From: Micrasema longulum
Lineage: Eukaryota > Arthropoda > Insecta > Trichoptera > Brachycentridae
Direction of reading: 5' to 3'
Length of the DNA stretch: 64,000 bases
NCBI GenBank assembly: GCA_022494885.1
Contig: JAGVSM010003433.1
Coordinates: 52,526-116,525, forward strand
Translations under genes and position numbers: made by a program
Notes under the pieces: model-generated
The model's input: the letters and a program-made list of their open reading frames with translations, nothing else
What the model was told of the DNA's origin: nothing
Databases searched by the model: none
Shown: positions 23,218-38,200 of the stretch, piece by piece
Layout: every line of letters begins with the position of its first letter
How positions within the stretch are numbered: position 1 is the first letter of the stretch

Positions 23218-26200
23218 CTAAAAACAAAACAAACAATTTAAGATAGAATAGTCACAAATAAAAATATTTCAATCATGTATTATAAATTATTGATTTATGA
23301 TTGTTTGAAAAAATATAATCGTGTTTATTATATTTTTAAGATATATGTGAATATATTTTTTTAAAATTAATCTTAAAATTTTTGGTTTTTAATCCAAACA
23401 TTATGGAGTTTTAAAAAAGGTCTCGGGTGATGTCAATTTTTTATTACTGAAGGTTTAACATAAAATGTCATTGTTTGAATTATTCAAATGCAATATAATT
23501 TTTTTAACAAGTAAAACAATAAAAAAAATGACAGATTTCGTAATGTCATAAAACCATTTAGATCATTGTCATTTTCAATAAATTTAATTTATGATGATGA
23601 AAAATAAATTATAATGTAAATAAAATGTAATTCCAGTATATACAGATATATACAGTAAAACCCCTAAATTGCGTTTTTTAAGGGACTGGCAATAAAAATG
23701 TAAATGGATGGTACTGAAAAAAAAGTATTTGGCAAATTATTTTTTGTTAAAAAATATATGGAGAAAAGTTTGTTTGATCCATTTTTTTTATTGTAACTTT
23801 TAAAAATATATTTATAAATAATATATGTCTGTAAAGCACAATAAGATCTCTAAAATTACAACAAAAACACATAAATGGCGGCAATAATTTCATCCATTGA
23901 TTTAACTTACCAATAAGTTGGTATAATGGACTAGAGACTAACGTCAGATTATAAATGTCCGCAAAACACAATAAACTGTCTTTAAAATCACAACTTTGAT
24001 TACAATACAAAAATTTTATTCATGTAGGTATGTTTTAAAATCTTTTTTCAAATTCCTTTTGAATTTTTACACCTATAATATTTTGATGTGACTTGACAAT
24101 TGATGTGAAAGTATGTACTATTATGTATAAAATAAATAATACACTGACACTATGGAACGTGCCTGTGGGCCAGTGGAGTGACTACATCCATAAATAAAAA
24201 GGAAATGATATTAAATGTACCAAATGTAAATGTAAATAGTATAAAAAAAAAATGTAAAGAAAGTATTTGTATTATATATTGGATTAAATAAATTAATTTT
24301 AAAAAATTTAAAAAAATCGGACAAGAAAGTTAATAAAATGATAGACTCTTGAGCTGTCAGTTTTCAGTGCAGATTGCAAATTTCTCCGACGTTAATTGCA
24401 GAAAAAAACATAAAACTAGGTTTCAAATGTAAAAAAATTCCAAATTCAATGGGACTTCAAAAATTGTACGTAAATTGCAGGAAAATGCAAATTGCTGGGA
24501 CATAATTTCGGGGTTTTACTGTAATTTCAAAATAACTAGGTACTATGAATTTACATAACTCATCTACTAATCCATTTTTTAAAATTATAAATGATATTTT
24601 TTAAGAATTCTACAACCTCATAAAAACCTTGAAAATATTGGTTCCATATACAGCAGTTATGCTAAAATTGATACTCTTCGTATGTGGATCATGATAAAAA
24701 CGGATTGATATAAAAAAAGCACGGTGCTGAAATGCTAAAATCTAGTAATAATAATATAAGGCTACCTAAAAACACTGCTCTTTGGAATTAAGTTTTGGTA
24801 TAAGTTTATTCATTAAAAAAAATTCAAGTGTTCTTGAAAAACATCTGTCTTAAAAACGATAAATGTTTAATGTTATGTAAACAAGCTCAGAATAAAAACA
24901 TGTTTTGAATACCTGGCAATACTTAAATGTATCTGATATGATGTGTAAATACAAGTGATAATATTGTTATTGTCAGTTGGAGCTAAGACAAGTAAGGTGG
25001 AATGTACTTGGATGTTGTGGATTACTGATATGATTTACAATTGATGTTTTTTTTTTACTTAAAAGTAATGTAAAACCTCAAATTGAAGAGTTACTAGTGT
25101 TAGAAACTAAATACTCTAAGATGTTAAAAAAGTGCAAAATTTTGTTTATTTCGGCTCATCTATTTCTGCAGCCAGTGCAACAGAATACAAAAGGCGCATC
25201 CATGTTGCAAAAAACGCCATGACTTGACTGACTAAAATTTGGCAGGATCAAGGTATGTCAAAGAAAATGAAAATGCACAAAGTACGTATGCTCGTGTTTC
25301 TAATATTCTCATATGGCGCAAAAACTTGGGACAATTAAAGCATGTTAGCAGGAGAGATTACTGCCCTCGTAAGCAAAAAGACAGCCTTTTGTCAAAAATC
25401 ATAAAATGAATATGAAGTATGAGGTAATGCTCCATAAGAAATTTTGAACCATTTGATATAAAACTCAAAACAGTAGCAAAAGTACCAAAAATGACATAAT
25501 TTTTTTAAGTTTTCACAAAAACAGTCGTAATTCTAAGCAAGTACAGTATCGAGAGATTCATAAGTACAAACACAATATGGATATGACTCATAATAATTTT
25601 ATGCTTAGAAACAATTGATGTAGGTTTTTTTTATTTATGATTATTTACAGTTTTGAAAAATTTGCCTAAAGTTGATAAATACTCAAAAAAGTGATAACTT
25701 AAAATACGACTTTTGCAAATAGTTGCTTTTTTGCTTATAAGGGCAGAATAGACGCCTTCGAGATGTGGTGTTTTGTACACATTTTAAGAAAGTTACTACG
25801 TAACTGTTTCCAGAAATCGGCTATCTGTTTGTTCAATTGATATGAGATTATATGCTGTAGATTACTAACAGGAATATAAATCCAGAAGGTGGATTGGTTA
25901 ACCCGAAACTCACTATAATTTAATCAATCAAATAAATGGTCTATTCATATGTTTTGGGTAAAGCCATGGATTTAGCATAAAAATTATTATATTATGTATA
26001 ATCATTGCGCAAGAAACATCTGTTAAGTAACATTAAAAAAATTATTCAAGAGATTAATAAAACAATGAATCTTGATGATGAATTAACTTTTTATTTTTTT
26101 TATTGATAACAAAAAGGAAAATTATGTTATTTTATTTTGAAAAAACTTTTAAGATATTTTGTTGAAACAAAACTGTATAATCATGAGAAACAAAAAATAT

Positions 26201-29200
26201 CCACGACAATATGTATATATAATTCATCATGAAAAACACCACATCGCATCTAATAAAATCTAACACAGAATAATTAGTGTTTACATAATGTTTGACATTT
26301 TAATTATTACAATTTAATTTAAAGAAGTATCTGTTGTGATATTTTCAAATATAATTTAAATAATAGTTAATGTTAAATAAACAATGTAACAACACAAATC
26401 AGTGTAAATGGTACAATTAATAAAGATATAACTACTTGATGTTAAAATATGAGAAACTATTATAGGTAAGAGTCTATCTTGGTGAAATACAAAACAAAGG
26501 TGCTTTTAAAAAATACTTAATATTATTTTAATTCAATAATTTTAACAGGGCAGGTGGTAATTTTTTAAGCATGTCGCTTCTCTTGATAAATTCTAGATTT
26601 TTCTGAGTCAGTATAAAAGTCAGTATATGTCATTAATATAAAATTTTAAATTATGCATATGTTCATTTAGAATATACTTTAAATTGTTAAAACCTTGCTG
26701 AATAGAATACAAACATATTTGGTTAAGAGGATTTTGTAGTCGTTAATTGGGAATGTATGGGAAATAAACATAAAAGAAGGGGTGAAATGAAAAGACTACC
26801 AAAAAACTCAAATAAACTTTAATGACTTCCTAGTCTTAACGAGTAGTTTTGACAACATAAAAAACATTCAAAGAAAATATTTTTTATTAAGGAGGTTATG
26901 TTAGAGGTTACTCACACATTTATGATTTAAGATAGTAATGGAGTTTTTTCATAAGAGTCACTAATTTCAGTGTCTATGATCCTAGGTTTGTTAGTGGGTT
27001 GACAACAGGATTTATCGATCAAGCGTTGCTGTAAAGGATAACATGCAAAAATGATTTATTAATTTGAAAACAAAGGCCACGGGTAATGAAGACACTCGTC
27101 TACAAGGTAAAACATGAAAAATACACGGGAATTTCATTGAATCAATTTTCTTTTGACTAATCACTCACTATTATTAATACACAGATTAAATATACTCTCA
27201 TCTATTCATAGAATGTTTTAATTATCACACCGTTATAACTTTAATCAGGAGAATCAAATCAAGAATACATTTTCAAGACTGCAAAACTTTTCATAAATAA
27301 GTAAGAAAACTGTATAACGATAAGCAAAATATAAAGAATTCAGATACGTATTAGATAAAGGAAATAATATATTGAGGAAAAATTAAATAATACATGGGAT
27401 CCTAAAAAAAAAAACAACTAGATATTGTTAAGCAGTATAATGTTTAAAAAAAGAATATGATCGACTTCAAGTTGCTCGTGTACTATTTTACATGTAAAGG
27501 AATAAGAAATTTTGTTTGCAATATTACGAGGAGCTGATGAACAAAATGGGGTAATTGGGCCGTACCCAATTTTACAGAACAGCAAAAAAATTATAACAAA
27601 TACTTCCTTGCATATTTATGCAGTTTTAGGGAGCATTGTTACATTAAATGTTTATTTAATAAAGCCTTATGTTTTCAAGAAACTTTTTGTTGAAAGGAAT
27701 GGAAAGTATTGGGAGTTAAATATTTTAATTTTAGGTACCATTGCGATAGCAAACGGCGAAATTAGGCGGTTTTTAATCGCCAGATCTTCATATTACATAT
27801 ATACATTTGCCCATATGATGGTGGTCAATACTTGGATCAAAATTTTTAAAAAAAAACATTGGTACAAAACTAAAATATGGTTTGATGATAATGCAAAGAA
27901 AAGGCTACAGTCTTAAAACATTTTTTTGGGAAAAGAAAAGTAAATAATGTATTCTACCTTAACAAGGATTTTATTTCTTAGTTGGGACATGAACATGAAA
28001 GTAGAGTTGTGTATTTATTATAAAAAAGTGTAATAAAAATAAAAAATAAATCTTTAAAATCTGTCTTGAGAGATTGATTCAATTTCTATAAAGTCTGGAA
28101 CCTAGATTCCTTGTCAATAAATATATATACCGACTGCGTTCAGGACAAAGGCTTCAAACCAAAATTATAGAAAAAGTAGTCTCATGAATTTAAATGTGTT
28201 TTTAACCTTACATAGATCTCATAAATATTCTAGCAAAAGTATTTAAATCACAAAAACCTATTGGCGCAATCCTTTTGCCAGAATGAGTATACAACGAATG
28301 TAAATTAATTTGTTAAAAACAGATTAAAATTAATAAACTAACTTAGGCCGAAACTGTGGTTTGAAGCCTTTATCCTAAACGCAGCCGATATTTGCATTAA
28401 CAATAAATAAATAAACATTACATAAACCATTTTGTTTTAAAATATTTTGGTGAGAATTAGGTGTAAATTTAATATGAAATTCTACTAATACGATATAATC
28501 AAATGTGTTTGATAGTTGTAAATCTAAAAACTTGTGTATATAAATATGCTTGTTTTATAAAATTTTATCACGAGTGTAAAAACCAAAATGACTTACGTGA
28601 TTAGTTCTCTCGTGTGGCAATTGCACCAGGGTTACATAAAGAATATTGGTAAAGGGTTGGGAAATAAAGTTTGTATACTTACGATGACCATAGCAGACAC
28701 AACGCCGATACAGGCGCCTCCCAGGACATCGCTCCAGTGATGTTTGTAGTCAGATATGCGGGACAGTACAGTGTACCAGGCTAACATGAGGAATACAAAC
28801 TGGATTCCGTGACGAAGCAGCTTAGAACCCGACCAGCGGAGACGACACTGAAGGTAAACCTAGAAAAATCAAGATTTTAAATTATAAGCCCTTATTACGC
28901 TTTATTACTACTATCCCCTCATCCGCACCCAGTGGTGCATAGGGTTGGTAAACCAAATGCAGTGTATTTCTATCATCTGTTACATGAAGGTAATGTGATC
29001 AGTCTTACGCTTCAGGTGCCACGATGCGGCAAAACAGATAAGGAAATCTTATTTTGTATTACAGTAGTTTCAGTAGGGTCCGTTTGTGTCATATCGCAAA
29101 CATATCTCTACTTGATAGTGTCACACCTAAACTGATTTTCACTAACTACATTGGGAACATTTCACATGATCAGATAAACCAAAATTTCAAGTCTGGTCAT

Positions 29201-32200
29201 ATCAAAAGCAGACACAATTGAAGGGCATGAATGACAAAATGTATGAATGTTGAAGAATCTAGGAATGTATGCCAGGATAAACATGTGTGGTGGTGGAAAA
29301 ATGGTGTGATGGTAGCAGTAAGACTATAATCTTACTTTTTAACAAACAAAAAAAATAGTCCACAAGGTAATCATAATATTTGTACAAGAAACACATACAA
29401 ATATACATACTTAACTTCAAGAAGCATTAACTTCCAATACTATCATTAACAGTGTTTAAGATTGTTTATGTATTTAGCTCACATTCATTCCATACCACCC
29501 ATGAGCTGTCAGCATAAAAACATACATAACATGAACATATGGAGGGATATAAAAATTCCCCAGCAATTATTTTAAGTGATTGTTTGAGCTTTGTAAAGGA
29601 AACATACATACCAATTCACTTAAGTGATTTAGAGAAACTAATATTGGTAGCTGGTGAACTAATATTTATTTATTTACTGTGGAAATCATACAGCCTCTAA
29701 TTTTTTTTTTTAAAGGGTACCTTTAACAACTGAAATAAAATTGACAAATAAAATGTTTTTCAGTTATATTTATTATGGATATGGAAGGAGAAAAAAAACA
29801 AAATAAATAAAAAATATACATCAAGGAGAAGACATGGTATAGTGCTGAATATTATTTATCTAATTTATGGCCTTTGGAAGCAATATTCATTATTTTTAAA
29901 GTATTTTTTTTAATCAAAGGAATGTTAAAATGTTTACTGTTAAAATCCTTATTGTTTTTTTATATATACATTTCATTTTACAATGAAGATACCAGTCTCG
30001 AAGATGTCACGAAAGTGATGAAACAGTCACCGGTTTTTCCAAATTTGTGGATTTTAGAGTATCACTCGCCTTTTATTTCCATAGAAAATTTCCATTTGAT
30101 CGGATTGTGGTCCTGTGGCTAGTGTCTCGGACTCACGGACCAAAGTTCTGTGGTTTGAATCCCACTCTCCCCCAAATTGATTCCATTTTCTAATAATGAG
30201 TTGTTTACAACTCGTTGAAAATGGCCCTCAAAATTAAATATTTGGGTAAATCATAAGAATGCAAATATTTATTTTTAAAAAAAAAAAAAAAAAACCTCCA
30301 CCAAAAATTTTCATTAACAAACTTGAATGTTTTTTATTCTAAATGTATGTTAATACCTTAGATAAGCGGAATACCCACCCACATTTCCAGCCCAAAATGT
30401 TTACTAATTATATTATGTTGGTTTTTTTTATTATTTATACCCAATCTCTTAATGGGAAAAGTTCCCTTCTCAAACTATAGTCTTGTTCTTAAAATATAAT
30501 AAACATTTATGACACTAAAAAGCTTTTATTTTATACTAATTTACTAGTAAATTTCCACAAAAGTTCAAGTAAGAATGTTTTAATGACTTACGGCAACATA
30601 AATCATTGTGAATGTTGAGAACGAGGAATGCCCGCTGGGAAATGATAGTCGCATTTCTTTAAGGAGATGGTCATCTGCACCATTGCAAGTGAAGTTTGTT
30701 ATATATCGCCACCTGTTCTCTTCCAAATTGCAGTTTATGTTTGGTTGACATACCTGCAAATTTACAAACAAAATAATTATTTATTTAGAATCTTATAGTA
30801 CAAATGCAAAAATAAATCAATGGGATTATTCATTTATGCACCATTTAACATGAATCGTCGCTTAGCTAACAACACCGAATAAGTCATTTTGTTCTTTGAC
30901 AGGGCGTCAAAAAAAATGTGTATTTTATTGAATTTAAGAGGAATCAGATATAGGGTTTTAAATAGGCGACAGTTTATGGATACATTTTATTTTAATACAT
31001 TTAAAGGCGTAATTCAGTCAAGTTTTCGATAAAATAACAAGTTCTTTCGTCGTCCTGTAAAAATAACAAAAATAACTTGTAAGTGTTGTTAGCTTTACAT
31101 TTTTAACTTGGTTTGAGTTTTGATATTCCATTTTGCATTTTTTTACTGCCCTGTATGAGGAAAGTATTTTGTGACATGTGACAAATATTATTAAAATATT
31201 GTATGTGACAAATCGTGACATCTACCTGTATAATACGCGACAGAGTAAAATATTCACGTACCTGGATCACGCACGACAAGGTATGGTCTAAGGTCTCTGC
31301 TGTACCTTGCTTGTAGTGAGTAAAACAGGCTACCGGAGTCCTATAGATCGCCAAAAAATGACTGTATTCATTTTAAAAATTACTACTTGAGGAGGTATGT
31401 GGAAGGTGAAATTTAGTTTTAAATTCTTCTTTTTATGTAAATGTAAATGATTAATTTAAATTTTTATTATGATTTGTATTTTACACTTAACTTGCTATCT
31501 TATTTCAGTTTTATGTACATATTATTACTTGTTCCTATATTATTATTATTACCATACCTTTATGTCAATATTATTCTGTCCCAAAATGAGTTTGTTGTAA
31601 CTCCTGGGAGTAAAAAAAAAAAATTAAAAAATTGTATGAGTAAATAAATTAAAAAAAAAAAAAACAATTTTCTGGAAGACGAGGGTCAGTGCTATATCTT
31701 CCATGCGCGGGAAAAAGGTCTTAAGTAAAAAAAGTCGACATTTCAAAAGAGCCAATCAAAGTTTTGAGTGTGTCTAAAAATCGAGAAAACAGCTGCCAAA
31801 TCATAAGGATTAAGCTGTTTTGAGTAATTTTTTTTTTTACATACTCAGAAAATTATTCTTGATATTTTGTGTTTTTTAAATTTTGCATTTAATTTTATTT
31901 TTTACATGACTTAAGTCTTTTGGATCAAAAAATTGAAAAATTTTCTAAAAAGAGTATTACAAAAGACTTTTTGACCTGTAATGCAACGATTGATTAGTGT
32001 CAATAATTTATGACAAATACACCAAAAAATGCACAAAAAAAAAGCTTCTTAAGTGTATACTTAAGTCATTTGAACCATTTTATGACTTAAGCCCTTTTTC
32101 CCGCGTACAAAAGATATAAGCTCCTGACGTCACTGCAACCTACCTGTGTAGATCTATTGTAACGGGTCTCTGTAAATTAGTTCTTGCCTTCCGAGCCATC

Positions 32201-35200
32201 AATAAACCTGGCTTCTGAGTGGAGGGCGAGTACTCTTATATCCTCGGTACACTAATAAAACCCTCTAAATTGCATTATTGCCTATACTGAGAAAAAACTA
32301 TTTGAATGTTTGACTCAACAAAAGTCTTGTCTTTTCCGGTCTTTCTTCTTCATATTTTGGACATGATACATACTCGTGAAACTATCTTAGTTCCTTTAGA
32401 TAGTTTTAATAGATGAGATTTCGAAAAAAAAACTATCTGAAAATAAAAAAGTACTTTGAGTGGGTTTATATACATGCCAACTTTTGAAACTAAACCTCGC
32501 AGGATTTAGAGGATATTATCAGTTGACAAACTTTAAAAACTGGCATATAAATGCATTTCTAATTTCTTTTCTCAAATTCTGACATTTAGAGGGTTTTATC
32601 AGGACGACATTGCTGTCTCTTCCTCCAAGATCAGGTGCTTAAAGTACGGGGTTATTAAGTAAAATGTGAGAAACACGGATGTTCTAACATAGGCAGAATG
32701 GTGAATCTAAAACTTTGTCTAAATAAATCACTTGTTTTAGAGATTGTTACTGTTAATTGTTACCATACACCTTATAAATAGGTAATAATAATATTTCCAA
32801 AACAAACTAAAAAATAAAGAGTTCTTTCATAAGTATGCGACAGGAGGATTTTAAAAAATAAGACTGAAAAAGAAATCAAAAGCAATGTCCTAGAACTGCC
32901 TTATGTACAAGGGAATAAAGTTGTTTGAAGAAATACCAGAAAACATAAAAAAATAGAAAAGTGTAAATAAATTTCAAATTAAATGTAAAGAGTATACATA
33001 AAAAATACTAGGTTAGATATATTATAAGTAGAGAATATCGATAACTTAATATTAGTGTATTCATTCATTTAAAATTATACTAGTTTAAATATGAATGAAC
33101 TTATTAAGGCTTTTTAGACTGTGCCCGTGTCAAGCCATAATAATTAACAATAAAAAATACATAGTAAAATTAATTAGATTAAATTATAATGACATGTGAT
33201 GCAATCACGTCTGAAGAAACATCTCCTTTCTCTTCCTTAATCTCTCCTCCTTTCCTCTTTCCTCTTTTTTTCCTTATTCCCATTGAGTAATAGTATTGGT
33301 TTAAGGTAATTTAGAAACAAATACCTTTATTTCTATTTTTAAATATCTTAAGTTTTTTAATCTTCATTTTCTATTGAATATATTATGTAACTTGATCTAC
33401 AAAAAGAAAACTATTGTTTTATTGGTTGGTTGGAAGAAATTGCCATTTGGCAATAAGCCAAGCCCGCCAATGTACAAATAATGTTATGTACTAAAAGTGA
33501 AATAAATAAATAGAATAACAATCCAGAAAAACAAGGTATAAGGTATAACTAATAAATAATAAAATTCCAAAGAATACAATGTAAAAAAGATATTCAGATG
33601 TAGATATTAATACATAAATTATACAAATTTAGATTCATTCATAGTCAAATATACAAAATAATAGTATCATTGAAATCAATTGAAAAAGAATATATATAAA
33701 TAAAAACCTAATTGAAATAATAATTGAGATATGGTTTCTAGAAACTCACTCTATACTATAGTAAGAAATATGAGTAATAAATAATATGCCAAATACCAAA
33801 TTAAATAATATAAAAATATATAATGAAAAAACATAAAAATATCTAATAAAAGTATCAGATAAAAATGTCCATTTTTGCTAATCGTTAATCTCGAACTTTG
33901 AAAAAATTGACAACCTCATCCCAACTATAAATTAGGACAGTGTTTACAATAGTAATAAATAATGTTAGAATAAGTATAGGTGTAAATGTTGTATTAGACC
34001 ATGTTAATCATGGAACTAAATAAAAAATGAAAAATTTAAAAAATACCTAAACATTTGTAGTACCTTATCAAAATATTTTGGGCAAAGCAAACCTTGTATC
34101 ACAACAGTATCATATTACGTGTATGTATTTTAATGTTTTTTCTTTATCAATATTTGGAATGTTAAGTACACACTACACACATATTAAATTACAAGGTGGG
34201 ACTGTTATTAGTTGATAACAGGTGAGTGCTATTATTGGATAACAAAGGCTGAGTGTGTTTACCCCAAATTAACAGGAGCCTTTCATTGGATGACAAAACT
34301 TCTCTAAACCCGCTGAGAACACAATAATTAAAATGTGATTTTTGTCCTGTAATTCCTCTTATTTTATTTAAGTAATGAAGTTGTATTTTGTTTTAATAGG
34401 CCAGAATTTTATGACGATTTTTTATAAATTATGGAAAATAGATCATTAAAAAGTAGATATGTATGTGTGTTGTATTTCAAAATGTATCATCTTTTGAACA
34501 CAAAGTTACAGCACCATTTACAGAGGGATTTTTTAGCTCAGTCTTTCAAGAATTAAGGTAGGATCACATTATTGTATCATTTTTTGTTGTGGTGCGGTGT
34601 GTCGTGATAGTGAGTGTTCTCATGTGGTGTGTTGAGAACTCTTTTGTCGTTTTTACTGATCATTCTCTAAGCCGACTTTGCTGTAGTCAGAAAGCTAAAA
34701 ATGAGTGATTCGAAAAGTAAATTTGAAGAAGATTGGACATGTTTATATGTGATTGACATTATTAGACGGGAGTATGAGGCGATTTTCCATACACTCTTTA
34801 AACAAGAGAAGAGAAAAGGCCGGTGAATTTCACAGTCATGCCAAGGAATTAAATGCTTATGTTATAAATGTTAAGTGCAAAGAGATAATGAACGATTTCA
34901 TATTAGTAAAATTTGATTCGAAGAAGTTCACTCCACGATTGAAAATGACATTAAAAAAAGAAATACACATGTAATTCCTATAAGATTATAAGATAAAAAA
35001 CAAAACTAATAAGTATTGTGATCGCTAAAAACGTGGGCTTGTATAGCTGTGAACAGTGACTTAATGCGAGACGTTTTTAGAAACATATTGTCGTGTGATG
35101 TGACGGGCCATAACCTCTTTCCATCACTCTGGCACAGATTTTAATAATTAGATCGGAACTGCATCATGGTGGGTCACAACACACTACACTGGAGCAATAT

Positions 35201-38200
35201 AATTCTGTCCATACAAAAGACATAGAAGCAAAGTGTGCCAGATAGCACAACACACCACAGCATAATACGACACAATAATATAATCCTACTCTAAGTGTCA
35301 TCATCATTTCTCATTAGTTAGACAATGAAAATAGTTTATAACCGCCAATAGCCACAATGTAAAATGCAGCGTTATTATTTAACCACATATTTGACATTTG
35401 AAATTCAAAACATTTGTCAATCTGACGGAATAAAATGTCCAGGTCAGCAAATTGACAAGTGACAGTTTATTTTATTTTGAGTACGTCTAAATCTGTGTAG
35501 ATTTATAGAATTCAAATGTTTTAAGATTTCATTTAAATTTACCGATATCTTAATGGGAAGGTGACGAAAGAAATATAATTGATAAAATGTTTTAATAGAG
35601 ATGAAGGAATTCATTTAAATATTTTAACAGACATCTTAGGCATTTACAGGGCTTATGATCTGTAATTGGCCGATTTAAGTCATCATTTTAATATTCGCCA
35701 TTTCTTCACCTACCCACCCAAAGCGTTTGTTTTGAGAAAATTCATATTTAATATGAACATATTTTATAACAGAATAATTTTGATTAAAAAAAAATTTAAA
35801 TAGATAAAAAAAAATCATACAACTTATAAAACATTAAAAAAGAAATAGCGATTAATTTAAGTAAAAATTTAAAGTCTGCACAGTACCAAGAAAAGTGAAA
35901 GGGGTAAAAGTGGGAAGGAAAAAAGGTGAGTAAAGGAAAAACTCTAATATTCAGATGAAATGACATTTCAATCACGATTTAAATGTAAATAATTAAGGGC
36001 CAACTTTAATATTAGAGGGTAGAATATTCCAAAACCGAGCAGTTACTACTGTGAAAGAGGCGGTAACACTATTAGAGCAGTGCATGGGTATTGAAAGGGA
36101 ATAATACTTGATTTTCGGTCTAAATCTATTTTTAATTTATGACTTATATCTTATTTGTAATTTTCATATAAGCTCACATGGTGAAGTACATTTTAATTAT
36201 TATCTAATCAAAATAGAATTCCATTTAGGATTATAAATCACCAGGTCTAAAAATAATATGATTATTACCACAATCCACGCATTGCAAAATTTTGATGTGA
36301 TAAATGTGTAACCAGATTCAAAATAAACAATAAAATATAGCAGAATTAATCCCTTCACAGAGATTCTTTAAATTTGTGCACTAAAATATGACGCACATTG
36401 ACAAAAAAGAGGGAAAACATTGGAGGATCAATTACACGGGAGACAGCCTTCAGGCGTGACAAACAGCCGTGACATATGCATCCGTTTAAGATTTCTGTCA
36501 CTTCGAGAAGTTAAAGAAATGTGCCGTCTGCGGCTATTTTCATGCCCCATAAAGGCAGGCAGCTTTGAAGTGAGTAAATAAATATAAATACATTACGCAT
36601 TCACGAAGAAAATAGGACACATAATTAACGAACAGACTGAAGAAAAACATTTACATACCAAAAATTTGCTACACTTCAGTTTATTAATAATACCGTGACA
36701 TTTTTCTTACACATCAGAGACATTAAGATTGGAGTTTGATTTAAAAAGCAGGGATATTTGATTTATGTTTATTTATAATTATTTTTAAAACATTTGCATT
36801 GTAAGTACATAATATTAAATTAAACATAAAATTTTCCACAAAATCAGCTTTTAGTGAGAAAACGCACAAAATTTTTAAATGATTCCAATTTATAGATTTT
36901 CATAGTCTTTTAGATACTGGTAGTGTGGATAGTATAAACACATTTAATGGGAGAGACAAAATAAACAAATTATACACATATGTAACAAAATTATCACATC
37001 TCACTAATGGGAAGCAAAAAATGTGATTTATTTTGGGTATGTCATTAAGCAAAATTGTATGCAATTTTATAAAACAATGTGTGTTCAAAAAACAGTGGGA
37101 GAAAGTATGAGATGTGTGAGATAAGACGTTCACATAGTAAAAAGTCTAAAGCTCGTATTACATGGGTCAGAAAAAGGTAGAAGTTCTCGCGCAAGATCTT
37201 GTGCAGTTTCTTGTACAATAACTCTTGAGCCAAATTTTGGGCTGTTTTATTTGCTGTTTTACACAGACAGTTTATGGGATTAAAAATTGCACAAAAGCAT
37301 GCGGAGTACGCAGATCTTTTCGGCGCCATGACAGATAATGGTCAGTATCACAGTTAACATGGATCGTGAAACTAATTGAAAATTAAAATTTCCAGAGATG
37401 AAAGGCAAGCGTGAGAAACAAATAGGACCGAGGATAAATAAAGTGATACAAGCAACAACAAACACGGACAGTTGAAGTTATCATAGGCGTGGGATGCACG
37501 CAGAACTTGGTTCAAATATTTGTTGAAAAATAAGATGTGTTCTAATTTGACTGAATTTGACTAGGGTGGGTGATATAAAAAAAAAATGGACACAACTTAT
37601 GTTAACACCTAATATAAATCTTCTTTTGTTTTTGTTGGATACTCTAAATCTAATGGTCAAAAATAAGAAAATGTAAGAATTCATCTTCACCATAAAAAAG
37701 ACAGTTATAGATAGTTTTTTCTTAAAATGAACGCATAACATCGATTTATTTCTGACCATTAGATTTAGAATTTCCAATTTCCATTACTGTAGCATGTCCA
37801 ATTATTATAGCATCAACCCAACATATTGATTGAGTCAAATCTTGCAGAAGATATTGTACCATTTTTTGACCCCCGTAATACGAGCCTAAGTCCTCACAGA
37901 AATATTGTCATTGGGGCGTTACATTAAGTGGTTGAAAATGAAGCAATAAAACGGCGAAAATTGTTTTCGTATTTACATCCAGCTCTCAGGCCCATTTGTA
38001 ACAAATTAATCTAACTCAAAACAATAATGACCAATAAAATGGAATACACTTGTGTCTGGTAAGATAAAAGATACATCGTATATTAAACCGAAACAGTAGG
38101 TACATTAAAACATATTATAATATGGGAACCTTAACATTTAACACATTCCCTTCAAGGCTAAGCAGATATCAACTATTTATAAGTTGCACATGTTGCTTTC

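Noticed and set aside
23022..23246. 74-codon plus-strand frame over LPP exon 6
   Set aside because: Antisense of the terminal exon; the minus-strand reading continues the LPP protein in phase.
25757..26252. Inverted repeat GATGTGGTGTTTT / AAAACACCACATC as a transposon
   Set aside because: The left half is LINE coding sequence (FEMWCF) and the match is short; not convincing as terminal repeats.
37481..37777. 98-codon minus-strand frame in the Harbinger-like MITE
   Set aside because: It contains a perfect inverted pair and lies in a non-coding element; no recognisable protein features.
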